NCBI RefSeq assembly: GCF_910592395.1
Contig: NC_088309.1
Location: 2,792,501 to 2,856,500 of the forward strand
Length of the DNA stretch: 64,000 nt
Source of the DNA: Lineus longissimus
Taxonomy: Eukaryota; Nemertea; Pilidiophora; Heteronemertea; Lineidae
Direction of reading: 5' to 3'
Shown: piece by piece, positions 51,703 to 62,865 of the stretch
Numbering within the stretch: position 1 is the stretch's first letter
Layout: each line of letters begins with the position of its first letter
Notes under the pieces: model-generated
What the model saw: only the letters and a program-made list of their open reading frames with translations
What the model was told of the DNA's origin: nothing
The model's database searches: none
Made by a program: the position numbers and the translations under genes

Positions 51703-53643
51703 TTATCGCTTTGGGAAGAGCCTAATAAACAGCACCATCCATATGAAAGTGAAACACACTAATGAGAGCATGATCCAGAGTGTCCAGTTACATGACTTTT
51801 TGGTATGCACCTCCAAACGTTCACTCTCCACTTTTAATTTGGCGTAGTTGCTGTCAGCTACCTTGTTGGACTCGGCTAACCTCTGAAAAAGAGAATTACA
51901 CCCGGACTGAAGGAAGGATTCACATGATATTTGAATTAGCCTTAATGACACATACTGCACACCTGGGGTGGTTCAGCAAGCAACCAACTAATGGTAGCAA
52001 GTGCTGCAGTCTGGTGTTAAGGCGAATAACTGATCAGTGTTAACTGACTGAATTTCTAATTGGCACTCATGATAGTTCAATAGGTTGTCTTTAGTTGGTA
52101 CTGAACTGCATTGCAGACTACTCCCCAACATGTACCTTGTTATCATCCTGTACTATTTTCCCAGCAGCTGTCACATTTGCTTTCAGATTGCGAGCCAGTA
52201 GAGACATTTCCTCCGCAATTTTCTCCTGCATTTGATTGTGATGAGCTAATACTGTGTCCAGGTCCTCGCTGTCTGGTACATTTCTCTGACGGACACCGTT
52301 TTCACTGGGTTCTGAAAGAAAAAAAGCAATGCAGGAAAGTGACCAATAAGGAGTGGATACTAACCAAATCCCAATTTTGGAATCGGTGACAATAGCCAGT
52401 TCACCTTCATCCGTTTAGAATAAACTGTGACTAAAATATAATTGTTAGTCAAAAACATCCCGAAGAATAACTGAAATTAAGTACTGGTATATCACAGACA
52501 CCCAACTTTGTGGGAAGACTAACATTAACATGTTCACATATCTTTCTTTTCCTTTTCTTAAGAATCCAGCAGAGGAATTTGAATGACTTACTATCATCTA
52601 TTCTCCCAAGTAATTCATCCCTCATCTGGTTATGGTACTTGGCTTTAGTTTGGAGTAGAAGTTCCTTGCTGTGAGATCCATCACCAGACAGACTGCTTGA
52701 TGGCAATTGGTCTGCAGCAAAGGCCTTATCCGATGCAGAAGTCTGAAAGAAGGGAACAATCTTTAGCTCAACAAGAAGACTATCAACCTCACCTACCAAT
52801 TCATTAACTGGAAAATAGCCTTAAATTAGTAAAATGAAGTGTCTTCTAGTAAAAATATGTGAAACATGTGAAATAAAACCCATCGCCAGAAAACATTGGG
52901 AATGACATACAACAATCCAATCTCCATCCCATGAACATGTATGTCATTTCACTACATTGATCTGCTTTGTTACATAATACATGTGTACATTGATCTGCTA
53001 CTGCCGCGCCTTAGCTAATTTTCAATAGTCAGACTAATACCAGGATTTCCAGTTTAAAACATGTATGCAAGCAGTCAATCACTTCCTTCACCTTGACTAA
53101 TAACTCTGTCATTTGGAATATACACTAGAAGTTATGGTAAAATGGGGAGTTATCAATAGGTCACTGCAATACTTACAAGTTTCTCAGCTTCAATGAGCCC
53201 TTTTAAAAGCTCCACTTTGCGTGTGTACTCAGTGAGTGTCTCCTGTGAAGGTTTACATGGGGCCCCGCGGAGATCTGTAAGTTTCTCTTGAAGAGCACCA
53301 ACATACTGAAATAAAGCAGAATCAATTACCGGGTAGGCCTAGGGCAGGCTAGTATATAGTATGATCTCCCCTTGATTAGGAACAGTCGAAAATAGATACA
53401 ATTCAGTCAAACAATACACATGACCATACGCGTGATATCGATTGTCGGACACGTTGTCCTTTACTTCAAGTGATTGAACAAAGGTTATGCCTCAACACCA
53501 ACCAGAAACCACAGCATGTCACAATGCATATAGTGTCAAACTACCTTTTCAAGGCGCCAATCATTACGGTTTCTGTCGGCTGCCATCGCTTCGCAGCGAT
53601 TTAGCAAGCGCATAAAATTTGTTTCCAATCGAGTAGAAGCCAT
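51703..53643 (-). CDS. USE1: vesicle transport protein USE1 (Qc-type ER SNARE)
   Basis: Five exons in minus order: 53643-53545, 53305-53177, 52742-52592, 52311-52136, 51882-51703. They join to 244 aa (human 259). USE1 is a tail-anchored SNARE of the ER that acts with syntaxin 18 and SEC20 in Golgi-to-ER retrograde transport. The N-terminus ([20 protein letters not shown], then DWRLEKYVGALQ) is almost the human sequence. [20 protein letters not shown] follows, then the coiled-coil SNARE region ([20 protein letters not shown] through [17 protein letters not shown]) and a single C-terminal membrane anchor at about residues 217-240 ([20 protein letters not shown]) followed by basic PKR. The ATG matches the family start. 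The next gene starts 596 bp away on the other strand. Confidence 0.96.
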
Positions 53644-54238
53644 GTTGGCACAATTTTCTATCTCCACGTGATGTGGCGAGTGGAGAGCTCCGAACCAGGA
53701 AGTAAACATGTTGCCTGGGCGACATGTAAACAAATCTATTGAATGCGATAGACTGTAGACATGATAGACTTCCTGCATGAAATCGTCTATTGTTAATCAA
53801 ACAGGTCACTGATAGTATTCAATTGGGGTGGTAAGTGTTATCAGATTGGCCAAGTCACGTTTAAAGTTGTCATGCTCCAGTTATAGCCAACAGAGAGAGA
53901 GCGCGTGAGAAAAAAAAGTCAAAGAGAGCAAAAAAACAGTCGATCGCAACCGCAATGGGCACTGAATGGCAATGCCAGTGCACTGAGTGCTACTTTGTTG
54001 TCGAGGCTTTTTATGTTTATCAAGAATAGCCCATGCAGAAATGGTCTATCAGTATCACCCTACACCCATGCAAAAGGTGCCCCTGGCCTTGAATTGATCC
54101 CCTTGGCTTTGGCTCCCCATGGCCACTCCCACTGTTATTACCAAACAACTTGATCTGTAGTAATGATACCACTTCTGTATTTACAGGGAAATAAGGACAG
54201 GTGTCAAACAAACGCAGGTCAAAGAAGAGGTTTTCAAT
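53644..54238. promoter_or_regulatory. USE1/SAXO-like divergent promoter region
   Basis: A 595-bp region between opposite start codons. An inverted CCAAT box (gattggc) lies near 53845. An acceptor (tatttacag, ending at about 54186) indicates that the plus-strand gene has a 5' UTR intron. Confidence 0.45.
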
Positions 54239-56667
54239 ATGTCTCTTGCAATACCTAGAAATAGTGTGCCTTTGGAGAGGCAGATACAGCCAATTAAATC
54301 TGGGACAGACTTTCTTGAATCGTCTACCTTCAAGATGTGTCAAGATCCTAATGTGATAAAACCTGCTTATCTAAGCACATTCAAAAGAGATTACCCTCCT
54401 CACCCATTTGGGAAAAAATCAGCAGCTGCTGAACCTCCAGCCCCTGCTCATGTCATGCATGGGGATGTCAGGTTCTTTAACAGGCAGTTTTCAGAGACTG
54501 TAGCCGAATTTGAAAAGCAACCTGCTTCTGGAAATATATTAAAGGATGCCCACACAAAGCTCAATGCAACGAACTACAAAATGGATAAAGACTTGACGAA
54601 GTTTAATTCCTTCCATACTACGCACAGTCTCTATTTCCCACCCCACCATCTGAAGGATTACAGCGGATTTAAGAAAACTGTTGATAAACCATTAGAGAGC
54701 TTCATACCACAAGGAGATAAGGAGAAAGCCCCTTACCCTATGTCTGATTATAAGGATCACTATCAAGGACATGATACCAGCAAGGTTGTGGTTCTAAAGG
54801 CACCATCGATGCATGCCGGGGGACCACCAACAATAACAGGGGATGGACGCCTTCAACAGTTCGATACAACACATAATGATCAATTCGATGGGAAATGGGA
54901 ACCAAAAGTGGCCACACTACCTGCAGTAAGTTATTTACATAACACAGACTAAGGACTATCAAGTCCACTCGCTCTTTTAAGTTCAGTTTTAGTACTTGAT
55001 TGGTGAAAACTCTTTTGCTGAGGCCTTATTCAGTTTGCTTCTCCCTAATTTCAGCCCACTGGTACCAATATACCTCAGGGAGACAAAGAAAAAGTCGGCA
55101 CCAAATTAACAACTCAGCAACAGTCTTACCAAGCCAATGACCTATCTGGTGCCAATTCATATGACAAGAGTCTTGTGATGAAGAAGCTGGGCTTCACCAA
55201 CTTCCGTCTTGATGATGGACATGATACATGGAACACATACGAGAGCACCCATGGTGCTGCCTATGGACCCATGCCTGCTAATAGTAAGTTCTATTATGTC
55301 AAATTGCATTGACGACACACAAAAGTATTGATGCCAAGTATTCCTTGATGTCAGGCCCTTTTTCTGAGGTTGCCTGTCTTCTACCTCTAATAAATATTGT
55401 AGTCTATGCCTCTGCAAACAATTCAGAATTCATATTTACAGTTTCTAGGAGTCTGCCTGCCCATCATCGCAACCATAGTGACCTCCCTCCAGGGGATTTG
55501 GATGCTCGCCGAGTGATGGAGAGAGTCAGTGACACAACGTACAAGTTTCATCATGGAACGGTAAGATTTTGGTCAATCCGTTACAGTTAGGGGAAGTTTT
55601 AAATGTTTGTCATTACCATCTTTTACAACACGAAACTTGACGACACGACACATATGACATCATGTTCCGTCTTAGCCCTGGATCGAATCTGTTGCATTGG
55701 AATAACAGGGGCTGGATCAGTTAAACGAGAGTATCTAGAGGGCTGGTAAAGACTGTGTAATCTCATTGTCGTGGTTTCCTTTCCATTCTAGCATCCTCAT
55801 TTGCCCAAACCAGTGATAGAATCTGGAGCCAACAAGAGAACCAAAAGTAATGTCTGGTTTGGGGAGCCAAGACTGGCCAGGACATTCTATGACACGACTG
55901 TAGGGACAGAGTTCACCCCAGCTGATGTACCTTACAAGTATGACAGGTCCAGTCTGCATGCGCCTAGTTCTATACCATTGGACTATTATGGTAAGTAACC
56001 TTATGCTTGCTGTATAGATTAAGAGATCTTAATCTATGCATGATATATTACTTTGTCATGGTCTCGTCTGACAATGTCTACAAGAATATCAATAAAAGAG
56101 TGTAAAAGATTTGATATTTTAACATTTTTCCAGGGAAAGAGCTGACAACCCCAACGAATAAGTCCGACTTCAAGAATCCACTTCAGGGTAAAATGATTCC
56201 TAACCATGAGGCTGTGGAAAGGGTAAGTCAGTAATTTTCATGGTTCTCCTGGACATCCTGGTAACTCATTTTCAGATAAAAGTGATCTTAGGTTGTGACT
56301 TTGTCCTTACAAACACTACTAGGTGCCTGTCTTAGACAGCAACATTTTCACAGTCCACAAAAATAATGGCATGGCGGTAAATAACGCTTATATGAAAATT
56401 ACAGCTTCTTTTATGTGAGCTGAGACCATACAATTTTCCTTCTGCACATATCCATGTGAAGATACCTTCATTCTATTTTACCTTTCTTACTTCTAGCTGC
56501 GGCGGACTAACATCCATCCACCAACTGGAACCAGGATCTTCTCTACAGAACATCTGGAGCAATTCACACCCAAAACCACTGCTTTGGAGAAGTATGATGC
56601 TGGCCAATTGCAGAGAAGCTCTGTTCCTCTTGGAACTATGACAATTTCTAAAGATTCAAAAATCTAG
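54239..56667 (+). CDS. 497-aa repeat-containing protein, probably axonemal (SAXO/TEX45-like)
   Basis: Six exons (54239-54925, 55055-55283, 55442-55560, 55792-55990, 56134-56222, 56497-56667) join in frame to 497 aa. There is no signal peptide, membrane segment or enzyme motif. The protein is rich in Pro, Tyr, His and Lys, and shows spaced aromatic-Thr-Ser elements: YLSTFKRDYPPHPFGKK, YPMSDYKDHYQGHD, SNVWFGEPRLARTFYDTTVG, TNIHPPTGTRIF. IPQGDKEK occurs twice (late in exon 1 and at the start of exon 2), each followed by a Tyr-containing segment, so there is internal repetition. The composition and short repeated motifs resemble stabilisers of axonemal microtubules (SAXO3/TEX45, SAXO4/PPP1R32) and other ciliary microtubule-associated proteins, but I could not match it to one family. 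AATAAA at 58220-58225 or ATTAAA near 57836 could end the transcript. Confidence 0.85.
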
Positions 56668-58404
56668 AGTCAAATGATAACAAGTAAAAGTCTTCACCAT
56701 AATGTGACCCATCATAGTTAAACCAGGCACAGGTTGCTCTAAGCTTGGCAGGTTGCGACAGACTGGTCAGTTCATTTTACTGTTGTCTGCATTTTGTGAA
56801 ATCTTAGTACATCAATTGTTCTTCATTATCTCCTGGTGTCATTGACATAAGCTTATCTTCTGAGCGACATACACTTGGTTTTGCTGTGACGGATCACATA
56901 TTTGAAGATAGTTTGCGATGTAGTCTAACTGGTCTCAGCACATGATATATCACTGCAGCTGTGATTTGTAGCATTGTCCACTCCAGAGACTTGACTTAAA
57001 GAGAAAACAATATTTTTTGCGTATTTGCCAACCGGTTGTGATTAGTTAGTATGATGTCTATCAATGTAAAGAACAAGTATTGACGTAATTCAGCATTCAT
57101 TGCTGCCTGTGCATAATTGTGATGTTCAACTTTTTTGAATATCCCAGGATTGTTTGTGAAATATTTTGATAGTTTTGTGGTGTATTTTGACTACTTGAGT
57201 CTGAACTGTAGTTTTTTACCTGCTGTTATATCTTTTAAATTACATTGTGCTGTGATATTTCTATTTACACATGTAAAATTTGAGTGACTGAATTCAGTTG
57301 GAAGTGGCGCTATATAAATCTCATAGTTATCATCAAAAGTATTAAATACAACTCTTGAGTGATCTGCCACTAGACTTGCCGAACCTTTGCTGTGACCATG
57401 TCCATTTGTCATTAAGAGTAACCTGAATAATTATGTTAAGTTACTGTGTTGATTTTCTTGGAAACTTGTGATATAGGATCATCTTACTTAGACATTTTTC
57501 CAGTATTACTGTGATATTATACATTTTTCTAATATTTCTTTATCATGATTTGTCGCAGATATGATAACCAATACTAAGGCTGCAGTAACATAACTGTATT
57601 TTGGAAGAAATCTTTGGATTGTGGCAAAAGTTCTGTTTTCAATTAAGTATTAGGCAAAGGTCATTAGTCACACTCCTGGTAATTTGTAACTCTTGATCTA
57701 GTCTTTTTGTTTTATAGCCTACCGGTGATTGTTGTTTTTTGTGTTTGTGTAGATTTAGACTTTCATCCATTGATAATGATGATGATTATGATGATGTAAC
57801 TGAAATGTTGTTTTGCTTTGTGTGATATAAAGAGGGATTAAATTTTATTCAAAAACAAGATTTTAAAATTGTATCACACTCTCTGTCAAGTCCATTTTAT
57901 ATTTGCATCAAAAGCTTCTGGCAACTCCATTCTGTTTTAACTACTAAAGTGTTACCATTCTTTGTGTTTTTTGTGCTTATATTTGTGTTATGTGCATTTA
58001 TTTTTGTGTGCTTTCTTTGATGGCAGTATATTTGTTGACTATTATCAGTGTGGTTTGCACTTGTTTTTGATTTATGATCAGGACTTCTGAACAGTAGTTT
58101 TACACTGTTATTGTTTGAAAACTAATATAGTGTTATGCCCCGTTTTTTTGGTGAATGTTAAAAACCTTAGCGTATTTTCTTCATATAAACGTATTGTTTA
58201 AGGGTTTTATTGATATTCGAATAAAGACAAAGATTAAAAGGAAGGCTAATGTTTTATTCTTGTTTTTTGTGACATCCAAAATTGTGAAGATAGTTTTGGT
58301 GCACATTTTCTTCATTCATGCTTTGGTCAAGATGGTTAGATCAATCTGCAGATGGATGCAGGGTGATTACAAAGGTGTGGGTGATTGGTACATCCTTGAC
58401 ACTT

Positions 58405-58530
58405 GAGGACAGTATAAAGTTGAGGATGAAAGGTACATCCTGGCGTAAAGAGGACAATATAAAGTGAGGATGAAAGGTGCATCAAGGCGACCGAGGGACG
58501 TTAAATGCTAATGATGAAACCTTATATCCA
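58405..58530. repeat. degenerate ~45-bp minisatellite
   Basis: gaggacagtataaag at 58405, gaggacaatataaag at 58450 and gagggacgttaaatg at 58493 begin three copies, each with a gatgaaaggt-catc stretch inside the unit. Weaker traces (acatccaggcgac near 58695) suggest further decayed copies to the right. Confidence 0.75.
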
Positions 58531-59401
58531 GACGACTGGAGGATGATATATCAGTGTGAGTGCAAAACATCCTTCCAACAGCACCTCGGGGTAGTTGAAA
58601 GTAGATAGAAAGTCTAAGACAAATGGGACATCATGGTGGGAGGATCTTAAGGTATGCGGCAAAGTCACCCGATGCGCCGTGGAAGACAAAGTACATCCAG
58701 GCGACATGATTTCCAGCATCTTCTGTTCTCCTCACTGTTCCTCTGGGTCGGAGACCCCTTTCACAATCACCCAATGTAAAGTCAATGAAAGTGCGATTAT
58801 GTCCCCGCGACAGAGCGGCCGCAGAAAGAGACGGTGTTGTGCACTCTATTAGAATTTGTTAGTAAAACGAGTAATCTGGTAGTTCCGATTGCATCAATTG
58901 TGAAATAAGTAAAAATAGTTGTGAAACTAACCAATAACAAGTTGTTCTAGCTTGACATATGGTAAAGAATTACTATTTCGATAGTTGAAACATCGGTGTA
59001 ACAGGAAGTACTCTAAAAGGGGGGCTTATTGTAAAATAAGAGTTAATTTTAAGAGTGCGCGTACACGAGAAAACTATTTGCACAGACCACTGACCCGTTA
59101 CACGGTTGCCCCTCACCTGACGATATATTGTTGAAATTATCATATCTAAAGAAAGTATTTTATTCATATTGAATGTCGGAATTCCAATAAATTATTTCGC
59201 TTTTTAAAAATAGTGTGGCTTATAAAATGACAAATGATGACAGTTCGATAAATGGTATAATGTATTAGTCCAGAGGTTCTCTCACAAGCAAAGTTCTAAC
59301 CTATTCAATTTGGGTACCGTAGACATTAGTTTTCCACAAGTTAAAACCAGTGCCACTGTGACCGAACATGCCCGAGACATTATGATGAAGGAAGTGACTA
59401 C

Positions 59402-59628
59402 TTGGCAAGCCCGGCTTACCAAACAGCGACTTTTTCTTGTCCTGAATGGAGAGCCGAACTCATTAATTATATTAAAGTAAAGTCTCCAGCTCGCCAAACA
59501 GGGTAGATTTTTTACCTGTTTGGCAAGCCCGGCTGGCCGAACAGGGTGGCTTTTTAGTGCTGTTTGGCAAGCGGCTCTCCAAACAGGACAAAAAAAGATG
59601 CCTGTTCGGCGAGCGGCTTGCCAAATAG
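59402..59628. repeat. array of alternating inverted 14-mers (serial hairpins)
   Basis: A 14-base element (GCTTGCCAAACAGG and close variants) alternates with its reverse complement. Left arms lie at about 59413, 59489, 59532, 59574 and 59615; right arms at 59402, 59443, 59515, 59560 and 59601. Neighbouring arms pair as 59489-59502/59515-59528 (one mismatch), 59532-59544/59560-59572 (two) and 59574-59587/59601-59614 (two), plus a weaker first pair. Loops are 12-15 bases and rich in T or A. The spacing of the last copies is about 42 bp. The GC-rich stems stand out in an AT-rich region. Confidence 0.85.
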
Positions 59629-59706
59629 ACCCCGGCCTATGATTAAACATTTATTCTTTGGTTGGAACGCCGTCGTAAAAGTGCACACCACTCAGGGATT
59701 GGGGGG

Positions 59707-59789
59707 AAAAGTACTAATTACAAGAAATTAAAAAAGGGGTATATGATAATACTTCTGGATTTTTTTAGTTTCTTGTAATTAGCACTTTT
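59707..59789. repeat. 29-bp inverted repeat with 25-bp loop
   Basis: 59707-59735 (contains gtactaattacaagaaatt) is the reverse complement of 59761-59789 with two mismatches. A 7-bp-arm palindrome (gcctcaa-ataa-ttgaggc) follows at once at 59791-59808. The structure is typical of a small palindromic or foldback element. No target-site duplication was identified. Confidence 0.85.
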
Positions 59790-59939
59790 TGCCTCAAATA
59801 ATTGAGGCACATCGGGCAAAATTATATTTTGGGTCAGAATCTACTGTTAAGCAGTAACAATATACTACAACTACGTAAGACGAAGGCCGGGGCCGACAAA
59901 CTGAAAATAAAATTATATGCTCTAATAGTAATAATGCAC

Positions 59940-60075
59940 GTTTGCGTCTTTTGTATTCTTCTATACGATACTGGCAAATACCGTATTTTTGGTACATTGT
60001 ATTGAAATGCACCTATCTGCATGTGTGTTTTATATTCTGCTACGATACTGGCAAATACCGGTACCGTATTTTAGG
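59940..60075. repeat. 77-bp direct duplication
   Basis: acgatactggcaaatacc occurs at about 59965 and again at about 60042, each preceded by a ttttNtattct stretch and followed by a ccgtatttt word (the second copy has an extra ggta). Two diverged tandem copies. Confidence 0.8.
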
Positions 60076-60104
60076 GATTGTCTAATTATATCCCGGATGA
60101 TGAT

Positions 60105-61781
60105 TTATGTCCCTGCAACTGCATGCCCTTCACTGGACCTACGAGCGGAGTAGATCAGCCTCAGAATCTCCTGTTTGTGCCTCTCATCTCGCAGCATTCG
60201 GATTCGATCCTTGTATCCTGGTTTTCCACAGCCCTCCTCCATGCTTATCAACAGCTCGATATATTTGGAGGCGTCCTTGGGCACCTTTGCCAAGGCAACC
60301 TCTTCTAGCGTGTCCAGGCTTTCTTGAATTTCTTTCACCTTTTCTGCGATATCCTGCAGCACCTTCTTTAGGGGGGTTTTGAGATGGTTCAAAACCTGTT
60401 CAGAGCGTGATGACCCTGTCAGGATGTCGTCGACGGTTACAGCAAACTCACTCAGCAATGTCTCAGACGACTTTTCCACGGTTTTTAGCTTTCGCTCGTA
60501 GACATAGCTATCAGAGGTGTGCTTCGTGTGACTACACTTATCTGGACAATGTCTGCACATTCCACCTGGCGTCATGGCTAAGCATTTGCTCCGGCTCCGG
60601 TCATCAGTCGTGCAACACGGTACGTGACAAGTAAATTTGCAGGTTTGGCAATTCGTCGCTTTAGAACCATCCGTCAAAGGTACTGTATCCAGAGATTCCA
60701 CTTGGAAGAGGAGCGTGAACGTATCTTTGTCATTGATCTGGCTAGTGTTCTTCCTTACCACGTCCTGCATACCCGTGATTAAGTTCAGCTCATTGAGTTT
60801 ACTCCCAATCTGCGTTTCGAGGGAGCTGACAGATCTTTCAACCTTTAATCTCTCACCCAAGGTAGCTCTTGTCATCTTCGATGTCTTGGCCGGCATATTA
60901 TCCAACGTTTCAAAGAATTTGCTTGTCTGGTTCTCTCTTTCCTCCCACCAAAACTTGGATAGCATATTGTAACGTTCGTTTCCTTCCCTGGCTGGTACTT
61001 TTAAAATGTCCCCGTTGTTGAAGTAGAAGTCCGCACTATATGGCAAATGTGCCTCCTCCACGACTTTTTTGGCTGAGGACTCACACTGATCAGAAAATGT
61101 GAACAAAATTGAAATATTTTCTCCTATATCGGCTCCAAAGACCTCCTTGATGCATTTAAAAACGTACTCTTCAGACGCGGTTAGTTTTTGCGTAGCCGCA
61201 GTGACAAGGACACAAACACCGTGAATACTGTGAATGTCATCGACTTCTCTATCAACCTGAGGCACGCCGAAATATTCTTCGAGCTGCTCTCTGATGTGCT
61301 GATCGGCTGCCATTCCCCCTGTAGACTGAAAGCCCGGCGAGTCCACAATGGTGAGACTGTAGTTGATCCTCATTCCAGGTTGATGGTTGATCGTGTAGGA
61401 GGTGACTTTATTTGTATCGCTGGTGACCTGGGTAGCCTGTTTGATGAGCTGGAATCGATAGCTATCCCAGAACTCAACGCCATATACATAGTTCAATAGC
61501 CAATTCGCAATAGTGCTCTTACCGGCGCCTGTTTTCCCCATCAGTAATATCACCTTCTTTGGAGCAGAACTGGGCGCACCAACAAAGCAATGGTTGGTAT
61601 CTAGATGATATGCTTGTTGCCCGACCAGCGGGACTTGGTACAGGCCATTACTCTCTGGTCCTACAAGCCTAGATAACTCAAGTAAGGTTCTTTTTGCAGC
61701 ACCAGCAGCACCAGCACTTTGTGCTTCTCTGTTATCAGCTGCATCACATTCTGCAAGTTCCTTGGAAACTGCCACTCCCAT
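60105..61781 (-). CDS. P-loop GTPase with C-terminal cysteine cluster (AIG1-like)
   Basis: A single uninterrupted frame of 558 codons from MGVAVSKELA. The frame stays open to 61832, but an acceptor (TTTTTACAG) ends at 61797 and the exon begins at 61796. An upstream exon with a strong donor at 62004 would join out of frame, so it is best read as 5' UTR. Seen: Walker A/G1 GKTGAGKST at residues 82-90, G3 DSPGFQSTGG from Asp147, a G4-like TFSDQ ending near 232, helical stretches, then a Cys/His cluster at about 378-420 (CQTCKFTCHVPCC, CLAM, MCRHCPDKCSHTKH) suited to zinc binding, and a helical, charged C-terminus. The G domain resembles AIG1/GIMAP and other TRAFAC GTPases that animals often keep in expanded, immune-linked families. 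Function is not established. The N-terminus has an Ala/Gly-rich stretch. Confidence 0.88.
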   Translation of the reverse strand: MGVAVSKELAECDAADNREAQSAGAAGAAKRTLLELSRLVGPESNGLYQVPLVGQQAYHLDTNHCFVGAPSSAPKKVILLMGKTGAGKSTIANWLLNYVYGVEFWDSYRFQLIKQATQVTSDTNKVTSYTINHQPGMRINYSLTIVDSPGFQSTGGMAADQHIREQLEEYFGVPQVDREVDDIHSIHGVCVLVTAATQKLTASEEYVFKCIKEVFGADIGENISILFTFSDQCESSAKKVVEEAHLPYSADFYFNNGDILKVPAREGNERYNMLSKFWWEERENQTSKFFETLDNMPAKTSKMTRATLGERLKVERSVSSLETQIGSKLNELNLITGMQDVVRKNTSQINDKDTFTLLFQVESLDTVPLTDGSKATNCQTCKFTCHVPCCTTDDRSRSKCLAMTPGGMCRHCPDKCSHTKHTSDSYVYERKLKTVEKSSETLLSEFAVTVDDILTGSSRSEQVLNHLKTPLKKVLQDIAEKVKEIQESLDTLEEVALAKVPKDASKYIELLISMEEGCGKPGYKDRIRMLRDERHKQEILRLIYSARRSSEGHAVAGT

Positions 61782-61796
61782 CTCTTCGCACAAAAC

Positions 61797-62865
61797 CTGT
61801 AAAAACCCAATATAAATTGCATTTAATATCATGATTATAGTAGTGGTGACAGTACATGCATGTCCACTGCTTGTTGCTCTATGATAAATGTAAATAGTTC
61901 AACATTTTTCACAATATATGAATAACTGTCTTGTATAGGACGTCTCCTAAGTTATTCTCAATGAAAAAAAGGTGTTTAGTATATACGGTACAATACTTTC
62001 TTACCTTCTTGATGTTATAATGATATTAATGTAAGATATATCTAGCATGACCCACCCTCTGGCAATTTCAACTGCGCAATGGGGACTTTGATTTGGTACC
62101 TCTGTAAAGTAGAAGGCAGAAGAATAAAGTTGACCTTGTTTTCGTTGAGCTTTGTGATTATAACACTGAGACAGTTCTTTTTCTGTTGGTCTTTTTTTAG
62201 GAAGAACGTCAGAGTTTAACAGAGGTCCCATAAATCAGCAGATTTCAATGAAAGGATTGTGTCAGGGAAGTAGCACCATAAATATATCAAGGATGTATTC
62301 ATGGCAGAACTGAATGGAAACTAACACTGTAAGGCGTTTTTAATATTTATATTAATGGTTGAAATCATATATAAGCGTGGATTATATTTTTGTTACGGCC
62401 AACTTATTTTTTAAAGTGAGATTATAGGCAGCGCCCTGGTAGGCCAGGTTAAGGTATTTGAAATCAACGATATGCCTTCACTACCTCAATCACTATATTA
62501 ACAGATTAAGGCCTGTGCGAAAGGAATGCTCATTATTTAAAAACTCTGACCCTATTTCCGAACAGCTCATCACCTGGAGATTACGAATGGAAACCTTATT
62601 CATTTTATTGCACCGATCCCTAGTACCAAGTTTATCAAGAATAATGCTAGCAGTTTTGAATTATTGATATTGAATTTTGGGGCAAGTCTAACCCCGAATA
62701 GATAAGTGACTCAATTCGGTCACAGATGTGTGTTGTGGACTCAAGAACTTGGTGAGTGGTATTGGTCAGTGTTCCAGATCAGAAAAGTTTACACGGACTA
62801 AGAAAATATGTCAATCAATGCATGTTTAATTGCGATACATGCTAACATAATAGCTCATGACTATA
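61797..62865. other. gap between GTPase and receptor, divergent 5' regions
   Basis: Contains a probable 5' UTR exon of the GTPase: minus-strand donor AAG|GTAAGA with its exon starting at 62005, open leftwards for about 75 codons but out of phase with the main frame. A plus-strand promoter for the receptor must lie in the right half. Nothing else was recognised. Confidence 0.4.

Larger units (their letters stand above)
56668..60104. other. gap between SAXO-like gene and GTPase
   Basis: The left 1.5 kb is probably 3' UTR, T-rich with a GATGAT microsatellite near 57773. From 58.4 kb it becomes repeat-dense: a degenerate minisatellite, an alternating inverted 14-mer array, a 29-bp inverted repeat and a 77-bp direct duplication, each listed separately. 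Reverse-strand AATAAA at 59650-59655 could end the GTPase transcript. No gene was recognised. Confidence 0.45.

Noticed and set aside
62001-62231. Upstream coding exon of the GTPase
   Set aside because: The donor at 62004 is good, but joining it to 61796 shifts the frame and destroys the GTPase. It is more likely 5' UTR.
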